DNA of 64,000 nucleotides from Bacteroidia bacterium (lineage in GTDB: Bacteria > Bacteroidota > Bacteroidia > NS11-12g > UBA9320). The notes beneath the pieces are model-generated. The model was not told the DNA's origin. It worked only from the letters and a program-made list of their open reading frames with translations, and did not search any database. The DNA lies in contig JADLGN010000055.1 of NCBI GenBank assembly GCA_020849295.1, forward strand, positions 1-64,000. Reading direction: 5' to 3'. Position numbers and translations under genes: made by a program. This document shows positions 1 through 8,743 of this stretch, in pieces; the stretch's first letter is position 1; each line of letters opens with the position of its first letter.

Positions 1-1
1 A

Positions 2-1087
2 ACCTCAGGAACTAAAACGGTAAAACTAAAAACTATTTCAGAATTTGGATGTGCAGATTCATCTACTCAAACAATTAATCTTAATGAATCTCCATTAGCA
101 GATTTTACATTTGGTGCTGTATGCAACCAAAGTAATACTGAATTTAAATTTACAGGTACCAAACCTGCAAATCCGGTATTAACTGCTTTTAATTGGGATT
201 TTGACGGTTATGGTAGTTCAACAGCAGAAAATCCAAACAAGGTGTTTAGTATAATTGGCAAAAAAACAATTACATTAACTTTAAATTCAAACAACGGATG
301 TACAGATGTAATTTCAAAAGAAATAAATGTAAAACTACAATCAAAAGCCGACTTTAGCACTGCCGATTTATGTGATGATGAAATTGCAGTATTTACAAAC
401 AAATCAACAGTTTCTTCAGGAAACTTAACTTTCCTTTGGAAATTTGGCGACGGTACTTATTCAAGTTCACATTCGCCAAGACACATTTATACAAGTAAAG
501 TATCAAAAACATATAACGTAACACTTGTAGCAATAGTTCCGGGCGGATGTTCAGATTCTATTTCTAAAGCAATAACTGTAAACGCAAATCCTAATTCAGA
601 TTTCACTTATTCAAAAAGCGGAAGATTAGTTTATTTTAAAGCAAACGAAGGAGGAAACACTTCATATCATTGGGATTTTGGAGAAGGTGGAACATCTGAA
701 TCTGCCAATACCCAATATCATTATATAAATGCATTTGAATATGGTAAATTTAATGTATGCCTTACTGTAGAAAATGCTTCTGGTTGTTTTACTCAATCTT
801 GCAAATTAATAGAAATTACAGGAGATGTTACGAAATTTTCAAAAAACAGTAGTTTTAATGTATATCCAAATCCTAGCTCAGGAAAAATAATTTTAGCATT
901 AGATAAGCCTCAAAATACAAAGAATATGGCAATATATAATTCATTGGGCGAAAAAATTTATGAACTTAGATTAAATTCTTTCCAGACAATTTATTATATA
1001 GATTTAAATATTGCTGACGGGATTTATTTATTAAAACTAATTGATGAAAATAATGTTTACACTCAAAAAATAACAATTAAAAAATAA
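2..1087 (+). CDS. PKD-domain protein with T9SS type A sorting domain (5' truncated)
   Basis: The reading frame is open from base 2 of the window, well upstream of the ORF-track start at 242 (which is only an internal GTG), so this is the C-terminal part of a longer protein. It contains several PKD-like modules with the typical W-x-F-G-D/E-G core (FNWDFDG, LWKFGDGTYSS, HWDFGEGG). It ends in a type A T9SS sorting domain beginning near NVYPNPSSGK and finishing ITIKK. By family knowledge such proteins are exported by Sec, moved across the outer membrane by T9SS and either released or anchored after C-terminal cleavage. Function is probably adhesive or structural, but nothing here identifies a ligand. 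A strong hairpin follows the stop codon. The class is certain; the length and N-terminal domains are unknown. Confidence 0.9.
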   Translation, partial: TSGTKTVKLKTISEFGCADSSTQTINLNESPLADFTFGAVCNQSNTEFKFTGTKPANPVLTAFNWDFDGYGSSTAENPNKVFSIIGKKTITLTLNSNNGCTDVISKEINVKLQSKADFSTADLCDDEIAVFTNKSTVSSGNLTFLWKFGDGTYSSSHSPRHIYTSKVSKTYNVTLVAIVPGGCSDSISKAITVNANPNSDFTYSKSGRLVYFKANEGGNTSYHWDFGEGGTSESANTQYHYINAFEYGKFNVCLTVENASGCFTQSCKLIEITGDVTKFSKNSSFNVYPNPSSGKIILALDKPQNTKNMAIYNSLGEKIYELRLNSFQTIYYIDLNIADGIYLLKLIDENNVYTQKITIKK

Positions 1088-1110
1088 TTTATATTCTAAT
1101 TCTCAATGCT

Positions 1111-1142
1111 TGATAAAACCTCCAATTAAGGAGGTTTTATCA
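1111..1142 (+). terminator. Intrinsic hairpin after the PKD gene
   Basis: A 13-bp perfect inverted repeat (TGATAAAACCTCC / GGAGGTTTTATCA) surrounds a 6-nt loop AATTAA, starting 23 nt after the stop codon. The U-tract that follows is short (ATTTTAG), so it is a good hairpin and a moderate terminator. It separates the PKD gene from the next promoter. Confidence 0.75.
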
Positions 1143-1190
1143 TTTTAGGTAATTATATCAAATGAAAAGACATAGTTCGATAATAAAAAT

Positions 1191-1198
1191 TATATTTG
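1191..1198 (+). promoter_or_regulatory. Putative -7 box TATATTTG
   Basis: Exact match to the Bacteroidota TAnnTTTG element, 6 nt before the ATG at 1205. The TTG chosen as start in the ORF track (1196) lies inside this box. No clear -33 TTTG is visible. Confidence 0.5.
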
Positions 1199-1204
1199 AA
1201 AATT

Positions 1205-4200
1205 ATGACTATCAGGCAAACACTATTAGTATTTTCGATTTTATTTTACGAATTTTTAAATGCTCAAAATTTTGAATTAAAAAACTTTTCAGATCTTAAA
1301 TTCAGAAATATAGGACCATTCAGAGGGGGAAGAAGTTTAGCTGTATGTGGTCATCCTAAACTGCCAAATACATTTTACTTTGGTGCGGTAGGCGGAGGAG
1401 TATGGAAAACAGAAAACGGTGGCAGTAATTGGAAGTGTGTTTCTGATTCTACTTTTAAAAGCAGTTCTGTCGGGGCTATTACAGTAGCACCAAGCAATCC
1501 GCAAATAATATATGTAGGTATGGGAGAAACCGATATTAGAGGAAATATTAGCTTTGGAGATGGAATGTATAAAAGTACAAATGGAGGTAAAAAATGGATT
1601 AAAATTGGTTTAGAAAATACTTTTGCAATTGCAAACATAATTGTTCATCCACAAAATCCTGAAATAGCTTATGTGTCAGCCTTAGGAAATGTTTTCAAAC
1701 CTAATTCTGAAAGAGGATTATTTAAAACTTCTGATGGCGGAAAAAGCTGGCAAAAAATATTGTATGTATCCGATAGTACAGGATGTATTAATGTAGCTAT
1801 TGACCCAAACGACCCTGATATACTTTTTGCAGGAATGTGGCAAGCGTACCGAACACCTTGGAGTATGAGCAGCGGAGGAAACCAAAGTGGTTTATACAAA
1901 TCAACAGATGCAGGAAAAACATGGAAGAATATTTCTCAAAATGAAGGTTTACCAAAAGGAATACTTGGGAAAATATGTATTGCTATTTCGCCTGTAAATT
2001 CTGAAAGAATTTTTGCTATGGTAGAAAATAAAAATGGAGGTCTTTTCAGAAGTGATGATGGAGGCGAATCGTGGAAGAAAATATCTGAAGAAAAAGCAAT
2101 CAGGCAACGACCTTGGTATTTTAGCGGTGTTTATTGTCATCCTAAAAATAAAGATATTGTTTTTGTTTTAAATGTAGCATACCATAAAAGTACAGATGGA
2201 GGAAAAACATTTTCTACCGAATGGGCTCAACATGCCGATAATCATGACTTATGGATTAATCCTGAAAATCCTGAAATAATGATAATGGGTAATGATGGAG
2301 GCGGAACCGTTACACATAATGGCGGACAAAGTTGGACAAATCAAGATTTTCCAACCGGACAGTTTTATCACGTTGCAATTGATAATGATTTTCCATACAA
2401 AATATATGGAGCACAGCAAGATAATACAAGTGTGGCTATTAAAAGTAGAAGTTTTGGATGGTCTATTTCTCATTCAGATTGGTACAATTGCTCATGGGGC
2501 GAAAGCGGATATATTGCCCCTCACCCATTTAAACCAAAAGTGGCTTATGGTGGAAACTACAGCGGAGCAATATACAGGGTGGATAAAGAAACAGGCTATA
2601 CAAGTACTTTAAATGTTTACCCTGAAGATGGGCTTGGAGATGGTGCTGAAAAATTAAAATTTCGTTTTCAATGGACTTTTCCTATTGTGTTTTCAAAATA
2701 CAGCACTAAAGAAAAGACTATTTTATTTACTACTTCGCAATACATTCACCGAAGTTACGACGAAGGTTTTCACTGGGAAACAATAAGTCCAGACCTTACC
2801 AGAAATGACAAATCTAAACAAAAAGCAAGTGGCGGACCAATATCAAAAGACAATACTGGAGTAGAAACCTATAACACAATTTTTACTTTGAGTGAATCGC
2901 CCATTGAACAAGGAATAATTTGGACAGGAAGCGATGATGGACTTATACATTTAAGTAAAGACAATGGAAAAAATTGGAATAATATCACACCAAAGCAAAT
3001 TTTTGAAAATACACAAATTAGTATAATTGAAGCATCTCATTTTAATAAACAAAAAGCATATATTGCTGCTAATAGGTTTAAACTTGGAGATATGTCGCCA
3101 TTTTTGATGAAAACTGAAGATTTTGGAAAGACATGGACGAGAATTGATAAAGGATTGCCAAAAAATGCAACAACAAGGGTTATAAGAGAAGACCCATCAA
3201 AAGCAGGTTTACTTTTTTGTGGTACTGAAGTTGGGCTTTATATTTCCTTTAACGATGGTGCTACATGGCAAAGTTTTAATCAAAATATGCCATGTTCTCC
3301 AATTCACGATATTGAAATACATCCTACCGAAAATGACTTGATTATTGCAACACATGGAAGAGGTTTTTGGGTTATGGACAATATTAGTTTATTGTATAAT
3401 CTAATTGAAATCAAAAATTCTTCAAAAAATATAGTTTTTAAATGCAGACACTCTTTTAATGCTGGTGGAGGTACATACTATGATGAAAATATGAACGAAG
3501 GCGAAAATGCACCATGTGGAATGGTGATTGATTATTTTTTACCTGATACTACAAACAGCGAAATTATTATCAAAATTAAAAATCAGAATGGTGACTCTGT
3601 TGCGGCATACTCAAATTTTAAAGATAAAAATTATTTACCCGTAAATGTAAGCAATGATTTTTATAAACCTAAAATAGTAAAATCGCAAGGAATACTTACT
3701 TCAAACAAGGGTTTTAACAGATTTGTATGGGATATGAAAACGGCAGACCTTGTACAAATTGAAGGCAGCGGAAAAGTTTTATGGGGAGCTTCTTTGTCTG
3801 GTCCTATGGCGGTTCCGGCAATGTATTCAATCGAGCTTTATTTAAAAAACAAACTTATAAGTACTGATTTTTGTGAAATTATGCCAGACCCAAGATTTGA
3901 AAAACCAACAATCGAAAATTATATTGCTAAAAAGAAATTACTTGACTCTGTAATATCTAAAACAAACAAAATCCACACTACGGTTAATATTATTCGAAGC
4001 ATAAAAAAACAAATTATAGCATTTAATTCTTCACTGCAATCAGGTAATGAACGTGATTCTATGGAAAAATTTGGCAAGGCAATTATTGATTCTTTACAAA
4101 AAATAGAAGATGAACTTGTACAAACTAAAGCCGAAAATATTCAGGACTTACTCAATTTCCCGATGAAACTTAATAATAAAATTGCTGCATTAATTGATAA

Positions 4201-4372
4201 TATAGATGCATTCAGAGGTCAGGTACCTCAACAATACTTTGATGCATTTACTGACTTATCTGCTAAAGCAGATATTCAGCTTTTGAAATTTGATTTGATC
4301 AAAAATAATCAGATAATAAAGTTTAATTTAATGGCAAGCAGACTAAATGTTGATGTAATAAAAATTAAATAG
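1205..4372 (+). CDS. Secreted sortilin/VPS10-like beta-propeller protein (BNR repeats)
   Basis: About 1055 residues. A signal peptide is visible (hydrophobic stretch ending near LNAQ). Roughly residues 25-740 are a multi-bladed propeller with many Asp-box/BNR motifs of the S-x-D-G-G-x-x-W type (TENGGSNW, STNGGKKW, TSDGGKSW, STDAGKTW, SDDGGESW). The region ends near HGRGFWVMD, a phrase typical of the VPS10/sortilin-like 'glycosyl hydrolase' annotations in Bacteroidota. A linker and a helical, probably coiled-coil stretch (about 915-985) follow. I see no T9SS C-terminal domain, so it is probably periplasmic or released by another route. Despite the database name, no glycosidase active site can be pointed to. 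I chose ATG 1205 because the track's TTG at 1196 falls inside a promoter box. The stop codon abuts that of the convergent next gene. Confidence 0.8.
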   Translation: MTIRQTLLVFSILFYEFLNAQNFELKNFSDLKFRNIGPFRGGRSLAVCGHPKLPNTFYFGAVGGGVWKTENGGSNWKCVSDSTFKSSSVGAITVAPSNPQIIYVGMGETDIRGNISFGDGMYKSTNGGKKWIKIGLENTFAIANIIVHPQNPEIAYVSALGNVFKPNSERGLFKTSDGGKSWQKILYVSDSTGCINVAIDPNDPDILFAGMWQAYRTPWSMSSGGNQSGLYKSTDAGKTWKNISQNEGLPKGILGKICIAISPVNSERIFAMVENKNGGLFRSDDGGESWKKISEEKAIRQRPWYFSGVYCHPKNKDIVFVLNVAYHKSTDGGKTFSTEWAQHADNHDLWINPENPEIMIMGNDGGGTVTHNGGQSWTNQDFPTGQFYHVAIDNDFPYKIYGAQQDNTSVAIKSRSFGWSISHSDWYNCSWGESGYIAPHPFKPKVAYGGNYSGAIYRVDKETGYTSTLNVYPEDGLGDGAEKLKFRFQWTFPIVFSKYSTKEKTILFTTSQYIHRSYDEGFHWETISPDLTRNDKSKQKASGGPISKDNTGVETYNTIFTLSESPIEQGIIWTGSDDGLIHLSKDNGKNWNNITPKQIFENTQISIIEASHFNKQKAYIAANRFKLGDMSPFLMKTEDFGKTWTRIDKGLPKNATTRVIREDPSKAGLLFCGTEVGLYISFNDGATWQSFNQNMPCSPIHDIEIHPTENDLIIATHGRGFWVMDNISLLYNLIEIKNSSKNIVFKCRHSFNAGGGTYYDENMNEGENAPCGMVIDYFLPDTTNSEIIIKIKNQNGDSVAAYSNFKDKNYLPVNVSNDFYKPKIVKSQGILTSNKGFNRFVWDMKTADLVQIEGSGKVLWGASLSGPMAVPAMYSIELYLKNKLISTDFCEIMPDPRFEKPTIENYIAKKKLLDSVISKTNKIHTTVNIIRSIKKQIIAFNSSLQSGNERDSMEKFGKAIIDSLQKIEDELVQTKAENIQDLLNFPMKLNNKIAALIDNIDAFRGQVPQQYFDAFTDLSAKADIQLLKFDLIKNNQIIKFNLMASRLNVDVIKIK

Positions 4373-5251
4373 TTAAAATTCAATGTAAGGTTCAATTTTA
4401 GTTATTGTTTCTTGTTTTAAGATAATTATTTTCTTCAAATCATCAATGTATTTATATAATCCATGTTGTTTTCTGTAATTAATTATTGCCGTTGATTCTT
4501 TCAAGTTTAAATAAGGATGATTGTTTAAAACATCAAAATTTGAAGTATTTATATTTAATTTCACTATTAGAGTTGAGTCGCAAGATATTTCAGAAATTAA
4601 TAAATCAACCGTTTCTTTTTTTATGTTGTAAATTTCATAAAGTTGTGATTTACTATAATATCCACCTAAAGCATTTCTGTATTTTATAATCTTAGAAGCC
4701 CAATATGGTCCTATTCCTTTTAATTTAACAAGCTCAAAAGAGTCTGCTATATTTATTTCTACTTTATTTTTAATTGGTATATTCCAATTTCTATTTCTGC
4801 TATTATCAGTTATATATTTTGATGAATCTATTTTTAAATATGGTTTTATTCTTTCAAACATATCTTGTTTAAGACCATAAATTTTTTGAAAGTCATTGGC
4901 TGACTTGAATTTTGCCCCTGAGTTTCTAAATTTCTCAAAATAACGAATTACATATTCTGGCAATCCAAAGTTTTTCAGGTCTATTGCTTTTACTGTGTTT
5001 GGATCAAAATAAAATGGTGCAATATTAATTTCTTTTTCTTTTGTTAAGTGTTTTTTAGTTTTGATTAAATCATTTTTTTCGCTTAACGTATCTAATAAAA
5101 TATCATCAATTTTTATTAAATCTGCTTTGTATTTAAAAACAAACTCAGGTATTATTTTAACTGCAATAAGTATAATGAGTAATGCAATTAAACCTATTTT
5201 CTGGCTTTTGTTAAAATTTAGATATTCAACAATAAATCGTCTAATTTTCAT
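4373..5251 (-). CDS. Membrane-anchored helix-hairpin-helix protein
   Basis: 292 residues. One membrane segment near the N-terminus (about 17-35, LIALLIILIAVKIIPEF) is followed by a linker and then three helix-hairpin-helix-like units, the clearest being LVKLKGIGPYWASKIIKYR. HhH units of this kind (ComEA/T2SK-like) bind DNA non-specifically in known family members. With an N-terminal anchor the units would lie in the periplasm, which would fit DNA uptake, but no other competence gene is adjacent. The DNA-uptake role is inference only. The gene lies tail-to-tail with the propeller gene with no base between the two stop codons. Confidence 0.75.
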   Translation of the reverse strand: MKIRRFIVEYLNFNKSQKIGLIALLIILIAVKIIPEFVFKYKADLIKIDDILLDTLSEKNDLIKTKKHLTKEKEINIAPFYFDPNTVKAIDLKNFGLPEYVIRYFEKFRNSGAKFKSANDFQKIYGLKQDMFERIKPYLKIDSSKYITDNSRNRNWNIPIKNKVEINIADSFELVKLKGIGPYWASKIIKYRNALGGYYSKSQLYEIYNIKKETVDLLISEISCDSTLIVKLNINTSNFDVLNNHPYLNLKESTAIINYRKQHGLYKYIDDLKKIIILKQETITKIEPYIEF

Positions 5252-5284
5252 TTATCATTAAGGTATTGGGAAAATAAAGAATTC

Positions 5285-5740
5285 CTATTTCACTCTTTCC
5301 CATTCAGAAGTTCTTCCCAGAAAAGGCATTCCAAGCACATAACCTCTTAATTGTAATTTATCATTATTTCCATCAAAGTAAATATAAGCATCATAAGTTT
5401 TACCATTATTAGGGTCGTATATTGTACCATTTTCCCATTTATTTTTCTTTTTGTTAAAAACAAAATTTTTCAATATAGCTAATCCCAAACGAGGAGTACT
5501 TCTCAATTTTGCATTTGGGTTATTATTATCTGTTTTAGGTTTTCCATTCTCATCATTTGGCTCTTTTAGCCATTCAATTTTACCTGCGTATTTTCCATTT
5601 TGAGCAAGAAAAATTTTAATTTTTGATGATTTTTCCTGATTCCACCATAAGTCAACAATATCATTTTCTGAATTATTGGTATTATGTTTAACAAATGATG
5701 AAGTAATAAATACAAGAGTGAATAAAACAATATTTTTCAT
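5285..5740 (-). CDS. DUF2147 family secreted protein
   Basis: 151 residues with an N-terminal signal peptide (MKNIVLFTLVFITSSF). The mature part matches the DUF2147 pattern: an opening W-W-x-x-E segment followed by KIKIF, a central KLRSTPRLGLAILKNF-type segment, NGTIYDPNNGKTYDAYI and a final LRGYVLG-PFLGRTSEWERV. The family is a small beta-rich periplasmic protein of unknown biochemical function. The gene may be cotranscribed with the ABC exporter upstream on the same strand (46-bp gap) and the HhH gene downstream (33 bp). Confidence 0.85.
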   Translation of the reverse strand: MKNIVLFTLVFITSSFVKHNTNNSENDIVDLWWNQEKSSKIKIFLAQNGKYAGKIEWLKEPNDENGKPKTDNNNPNAKLRSTPRLGLAILKNFVFNKKKNKWENGTIYDPNNGKTYDAYIYFDGNNDKLQLRGYVLGMPFLGRTSEWERVK

Positions 5741-5786
5741 TATTATTCAAATTTTATAATTCAATTATAAAACAAAATTTTAATAC

Positions 5787-7622
5787 TTAAAAATAAATTT
5801 CATTATCAGAAAATTCCATTGATTGAATTGTATAATATTTATAATATAAATTCTCAGGATTTGACATAAGTTCTGTATGAGTGCCATTTTCAATAATTAT
5901 TCCTTTATCTAATACTAAAATTTTGTCAACTCCCTTAATTGTGCTCAATCGGTGAGCTATAATAATAGATGTTCGGTTTTTTAATAAATTACTAAAAGCT
6001 GATTGAACATGTTTTTCGCTTTTGCTATCGAGATTGCTTGTTGCTTCGTCAAAAATCAAAATTTCGGGATTTCTCAGAAATGCCCTTGCAATTGCAATTC
6101 GCTGTCTTTGCCCACCTGATAATTTCACTCCCCTATCTCCCACTATAGTATTATATCCATCTTTAAAATTAACTATAAATTCATGAGCAAATGCCTGTTT
6201 TGAAGCATATATAATTTCATCTTCGCTTGCATTTGGTTTTCCATAAGCAATATTTTCATGAATTGTGCCGCCAAATAATAAAATTTCCTGCGGTACAATT
6301 GCAAATAATTTTCTGTAAGCAACTGTTTCAATTTCATTTATATCAATATTGTCTAATTTTATTGTTCCCGAATTTGGCAAATAGAATTTTAATATTAAAC
6401 TTACAATTGTGGATTTGCCCATTCCGCTTGGTCCTACAATAGCTATTTTCATCCCTTTTTCAATTTTTAAATTGAAATTTTCTAACACCATTTGTTCTGC
6501 TCTTGATGGATATGCAAATTTTATATTTTTAATTTCAAGCATTTTGTCAAAAATCACCTTACCGTTTCCGCTTACATCTATTTTTATTTCAGATTCTTCT
6601 TCCAAAATTTCTTTAATTCTTAAAGTAGCACCTAATGATTTTTGAAGTTGTGTATAATTTTCGGCAAATCCGGCAAGTGAGCCAGCAATAAACATACTAA
6701 AAAACACAAATTTATTTAATGTACCAATTTCCATAGCACCGCTTTGAACTTTACCAAGACCAATCCACAATACCAATGTTATTGCTGCAAACATTAATAA
6801 CATAACTGTACCTGCAAATATCCCTCTGTAACCGGCATTTTTCACTGCATGATATACAACATTGCTAATTCCGTTTTTGTATCTTTCAATTTCATATTTT
6901 TCGTTGGTAAACGATTTAACATTACTAATTCCCTGTAATGATTCATCAACAATTACAGATGTTTGAGCTAATTTTTCCTGAGTTAATTTTGAGTTTTTCT
7001 TAATTATTTTACCAAAATACAATGCAAAAGCAATAATCAGTGGTACAACACTTAGAAACCAAAGTGACAAATCCGGAAACACAATAATGACATAAGAAAT
7101 TCCACCGACTAATATGATTGTCTGCCTAAGAATATTTGATAAAATTGTGCTTATTGTATCCTGAATTTGTGATAAATCTGCCGAAATTCGGCTATTTAAT
7201 TCTCCTATTCTGTTTTGATGGAAAAACTCAAGTGGCAGTGAAATAATTTTTTTATACAAATGAATTCTTATATCTGCTACTGACCTTTCACCGGTTTCAG
7301 CAAACCACTTAATTCTTAAAATTGCTAAAATTGAAATTATAACAATTAAAAAAATTAGTGTAAAAAAAACATTACTCAAATTAGAACCAAAGTATTTTGA
7401 TGGTTTGTTATTAACTGCAAGATTAATTAAATCGCCGAGAATTTCGGGAAAAAGCAAAGAAGCAGAACTTGTTATTCCTAACAAAAGCATACCTACAAAA
7501 AATTTTACTTTGTATGGTTTTAAAAACGAAAAAATGAATAATGAATCTTTGAGGTTTTGCGAGTTTAGTTTTATTTTTGGTAACTCTTGTTCCAATTGCG
7601 AAGCAGAATTAAATCGCGACAT
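5787..7622 (-). CDS. ABC exporter, fused permease-ATPase (MsbA/lipid or drug type)
   Basis: 611 residues, the usual length of a half-transporter that works as a homodimer. Residues about 30-340 form a six-helix type IV transmembrane domain. The nucleotide-binding domain follows with Walker A GPSGMGKST (about 400), signature LSGGQRQR (about 503), Walker B ILIFDEATSNLD (about 520) and switch His in IIAHRLST. It would export a hydrophobic substrate from the inner membrane. MsbA-like lipid export is possible, but multidrug export cannot be excluded. The start is an ATG giving MSRFNSASQLEQELPK. It is divergently oriented to the lipoprotein gene at 7724. Confidence 0.9.
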   Translation of the reverse strand: MSRFNSASQLEQELPKIKLNSQNLKDSLFIFSFLKPYKVKFFVGMLLLGITSSASLLFPEILGDLINLAVNNKPSKYFGSNLSNVFFTLIFLIVIISILAILRIKWFAETGERSVADIRIHLYKKIISLPLEFFHQNRIGELNSRISADLSQIQDTISTILSNILRQTIILVGGISYVIIVFPDLSLWFLSVVPLIIAFALYFGKIIKKNSKLTQEKLAQTSVIVDESLQGISNVKSFTNEKYEIERYKNGISNVVYHAVKNAGYRGIFAGTVMLLMFAAITLVLWIGLGKVQSGAMEIGTLNKFVFFSMFIAGSLAGFAENYTQLQKSLGATLRIKEILEEESEIKIDVSGNGKVIFDKMLEIKNIKFAYPSRAEQMVLENFNLKIEKGMKIAIVGPSGMGKSTIVSLILKFYLPNSGTIKLDNIDINEIETVAYRKLFAIVPQEILLFGGTIHENIAYGKPNASEDEIIYASKQAFAHEFIVNFKDGYNTIVGDRGVKLSGGQRQRIAIARAFLRNPEILIFDEATSNLDSKSEKHVQSAFSNLLKNRTSIIIAHRLSTIKGVDKILVLDKGIIIENGTHTELMSNPENLYYKYYTIQSMEFSDNEIYF

Positions 7623-7691
7623 TTATATTGTTTTATTTATTCAACAAATATCAAAAAATATAGTTCGTTTCTTCAAAAAATAAAAAACATT

Positions 7692-7699
7692 TACCTTTG
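7692..7699 (+). promoter_or_regulatory. Putative -7 box TACCTTTG
   Basis: Exact TAnnTTTG match 24 nt before the ATG at 7724, in the divergent interval between the ABC exporter and the lipoprotein. The track's TTG start (7697) overlaps it. The -33 element is not clear. Confidence 0.5.
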
Positions 7700-7723
7700 A
7701 TATTTAAAAAAAATATAATCAGT

Positions 7724-8680
7724 ATGAAAAATAAAGTTTTATTTCTCGGAACTATAATTTTTATATTTTCGGCTTGTTCGATTTCTAAATATTCTAATAA
7801 AACAAAAAAAGAAGAAACTTCAATGAATATTGCTGATGACCAAACATTTCTTGCTACTGCTTCAAACAATCAGCCTCTTGCAAGAGGTGTAAAAAGTCGT
7901 GGACTTATTACACTTGCTATGCTCGAAAAACTTACAAGCGTAGGTGCCGATGCAGTAAAAAAAATAATTGACAAAGAAAAAAAGAAATATATTGCAGAAT
8001 ATAGTGATGGTCTTTCAAACTTGTATTTTTACAGCCATCTTAGCGAAAACAATACTTGGGATCCTGAAGGAATTCAATTTAAAGAATTTACCTTTATAAG
8101 AACTTTTAAAAATAAATCAGGTAAAATAGATACAGCAATAAAAGTTACCTTTATGCTTGATACATCAAAATCTTATGAAATTTACAACAATGCAACCTTC
8201 AGGCTAAAAGTGAAAGATATTGAAATAAATTATGCCAAAGCAAAAATACCAACCAAAAAGTGGTATATGCCATGGAGTTACTTGCAAAAAGGCAAAAATG
8301 ACAAACTTGATTTAGATATTGAAGTAAATTTTTACACCACATATAACACAAAAGAAGGGACTATAAATAAAGATGTAACCCTTGGTACTTTTTACTTACT
8401 TATAAGAGATGCACCATTAAGTAAAAAAGATAAAAACTACAACAGCTACTATGACTCCTTGTCAAAAGAAGTTCTTGATGGCTACAGCTATATTGTTCCT
8501 CGGTCTTTCGGTCATTATTATGATGGTAATGAATATAAACCATGTTACAGTCAAGGTAATTATTCTATAGTAATAAAAATTACGGAGTCAGGTAAAGAAA
8601 AATTTGTTGACAAAATAATAATGAATAATTCAAATAAGTTTATTGATGTAATATCAGAACAAGTAAAAAAAATAAAGTAA
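7724..8680 (+). CDS. Uncharacterised lipoprotein
   Basis: 318 residues from ATG 7724. The N-terminus is a lipoprotein signal (MKNKVLFLGTIIFIFSAC) with Cys as the probable lipidated residue. I do not recognise the family. The mature protein is hydrophilic, Lys-rich and predicted mixed alpha/beta. It contains a possible beta-sandwich in the middle, where aromatic and charged residues alternate (VKVTFMLDTSK, FRLKVKDIEINYAK, LDLDIEVNFYTTY), and repeated Tyr-rich stretches near the C-terminus (NYNSYYDSLSK, SFGHYYDGNEYKPCY). The previous gene is divergent and the next (bamD) has its own promoter-like box, so it looks monocistronic. The track start at 7697 is rejected because it would precede the lipoprotein signal and sits in a promoter box. 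Confidence 0.7.
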   Translation: MKNKVLFLGTIIFIFSACSISKYSNKTKKEETSMNIADDQTFLATASNNQPLARGVKSRGLITLAMLEKLTSVGADAVKKIIDKEKKKYIAEYSDGLSNLYFYSHLSENNTWDPEGIQFKEFTFIRTFKNKSGKIDTAIKVTFMLDTSKSYEIYNNATFRLKVKDIEINYAKAKIPTKKWYMPWSYLQKGKNDKLDLDIEVNFYTTYNTKEGTINKDVTLGTFYLLIRDAPLSKKDKNYNSYYDSLSKEVLDGYSYIVPRSFGHYYDGNEYKPCYSQGNYSIVIKITESGKEKFVDKIIMNNSNKFIDVISEQVKKIK

Positions 8681-8726
8681 CATTTGGTTTTATAAAATCG
8701 TTATAATGAAATTATGCAAATTTCAT

Positions 8727-8734
8727 TACCTTTG
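8727..8734 (+). promoter_or_regulatory. Putative -7 box TACCTTTG for the bamD operon
   Basis: Exact TAnnTTTG match 9 nt before ATG 8744 and inside the first codons of the track ORF (start 8714). This favours the downstream start, which also gives a clean lipoprotein signal. Confidence 0.55.
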
Positions 8735-8743
8735 CGGTTTTTA

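Noticed and set aside
1196-1204. TTG start for the propeller protein given in the ORF track
   Set aside because: It overlaps a TATATTTG box, and an ATG three codons later leads directly into the signal peptide.
2292-2612. 106-residue plus ORF within the propeller gene
   Set aside because: Shadow reading frame of the BNR protein.
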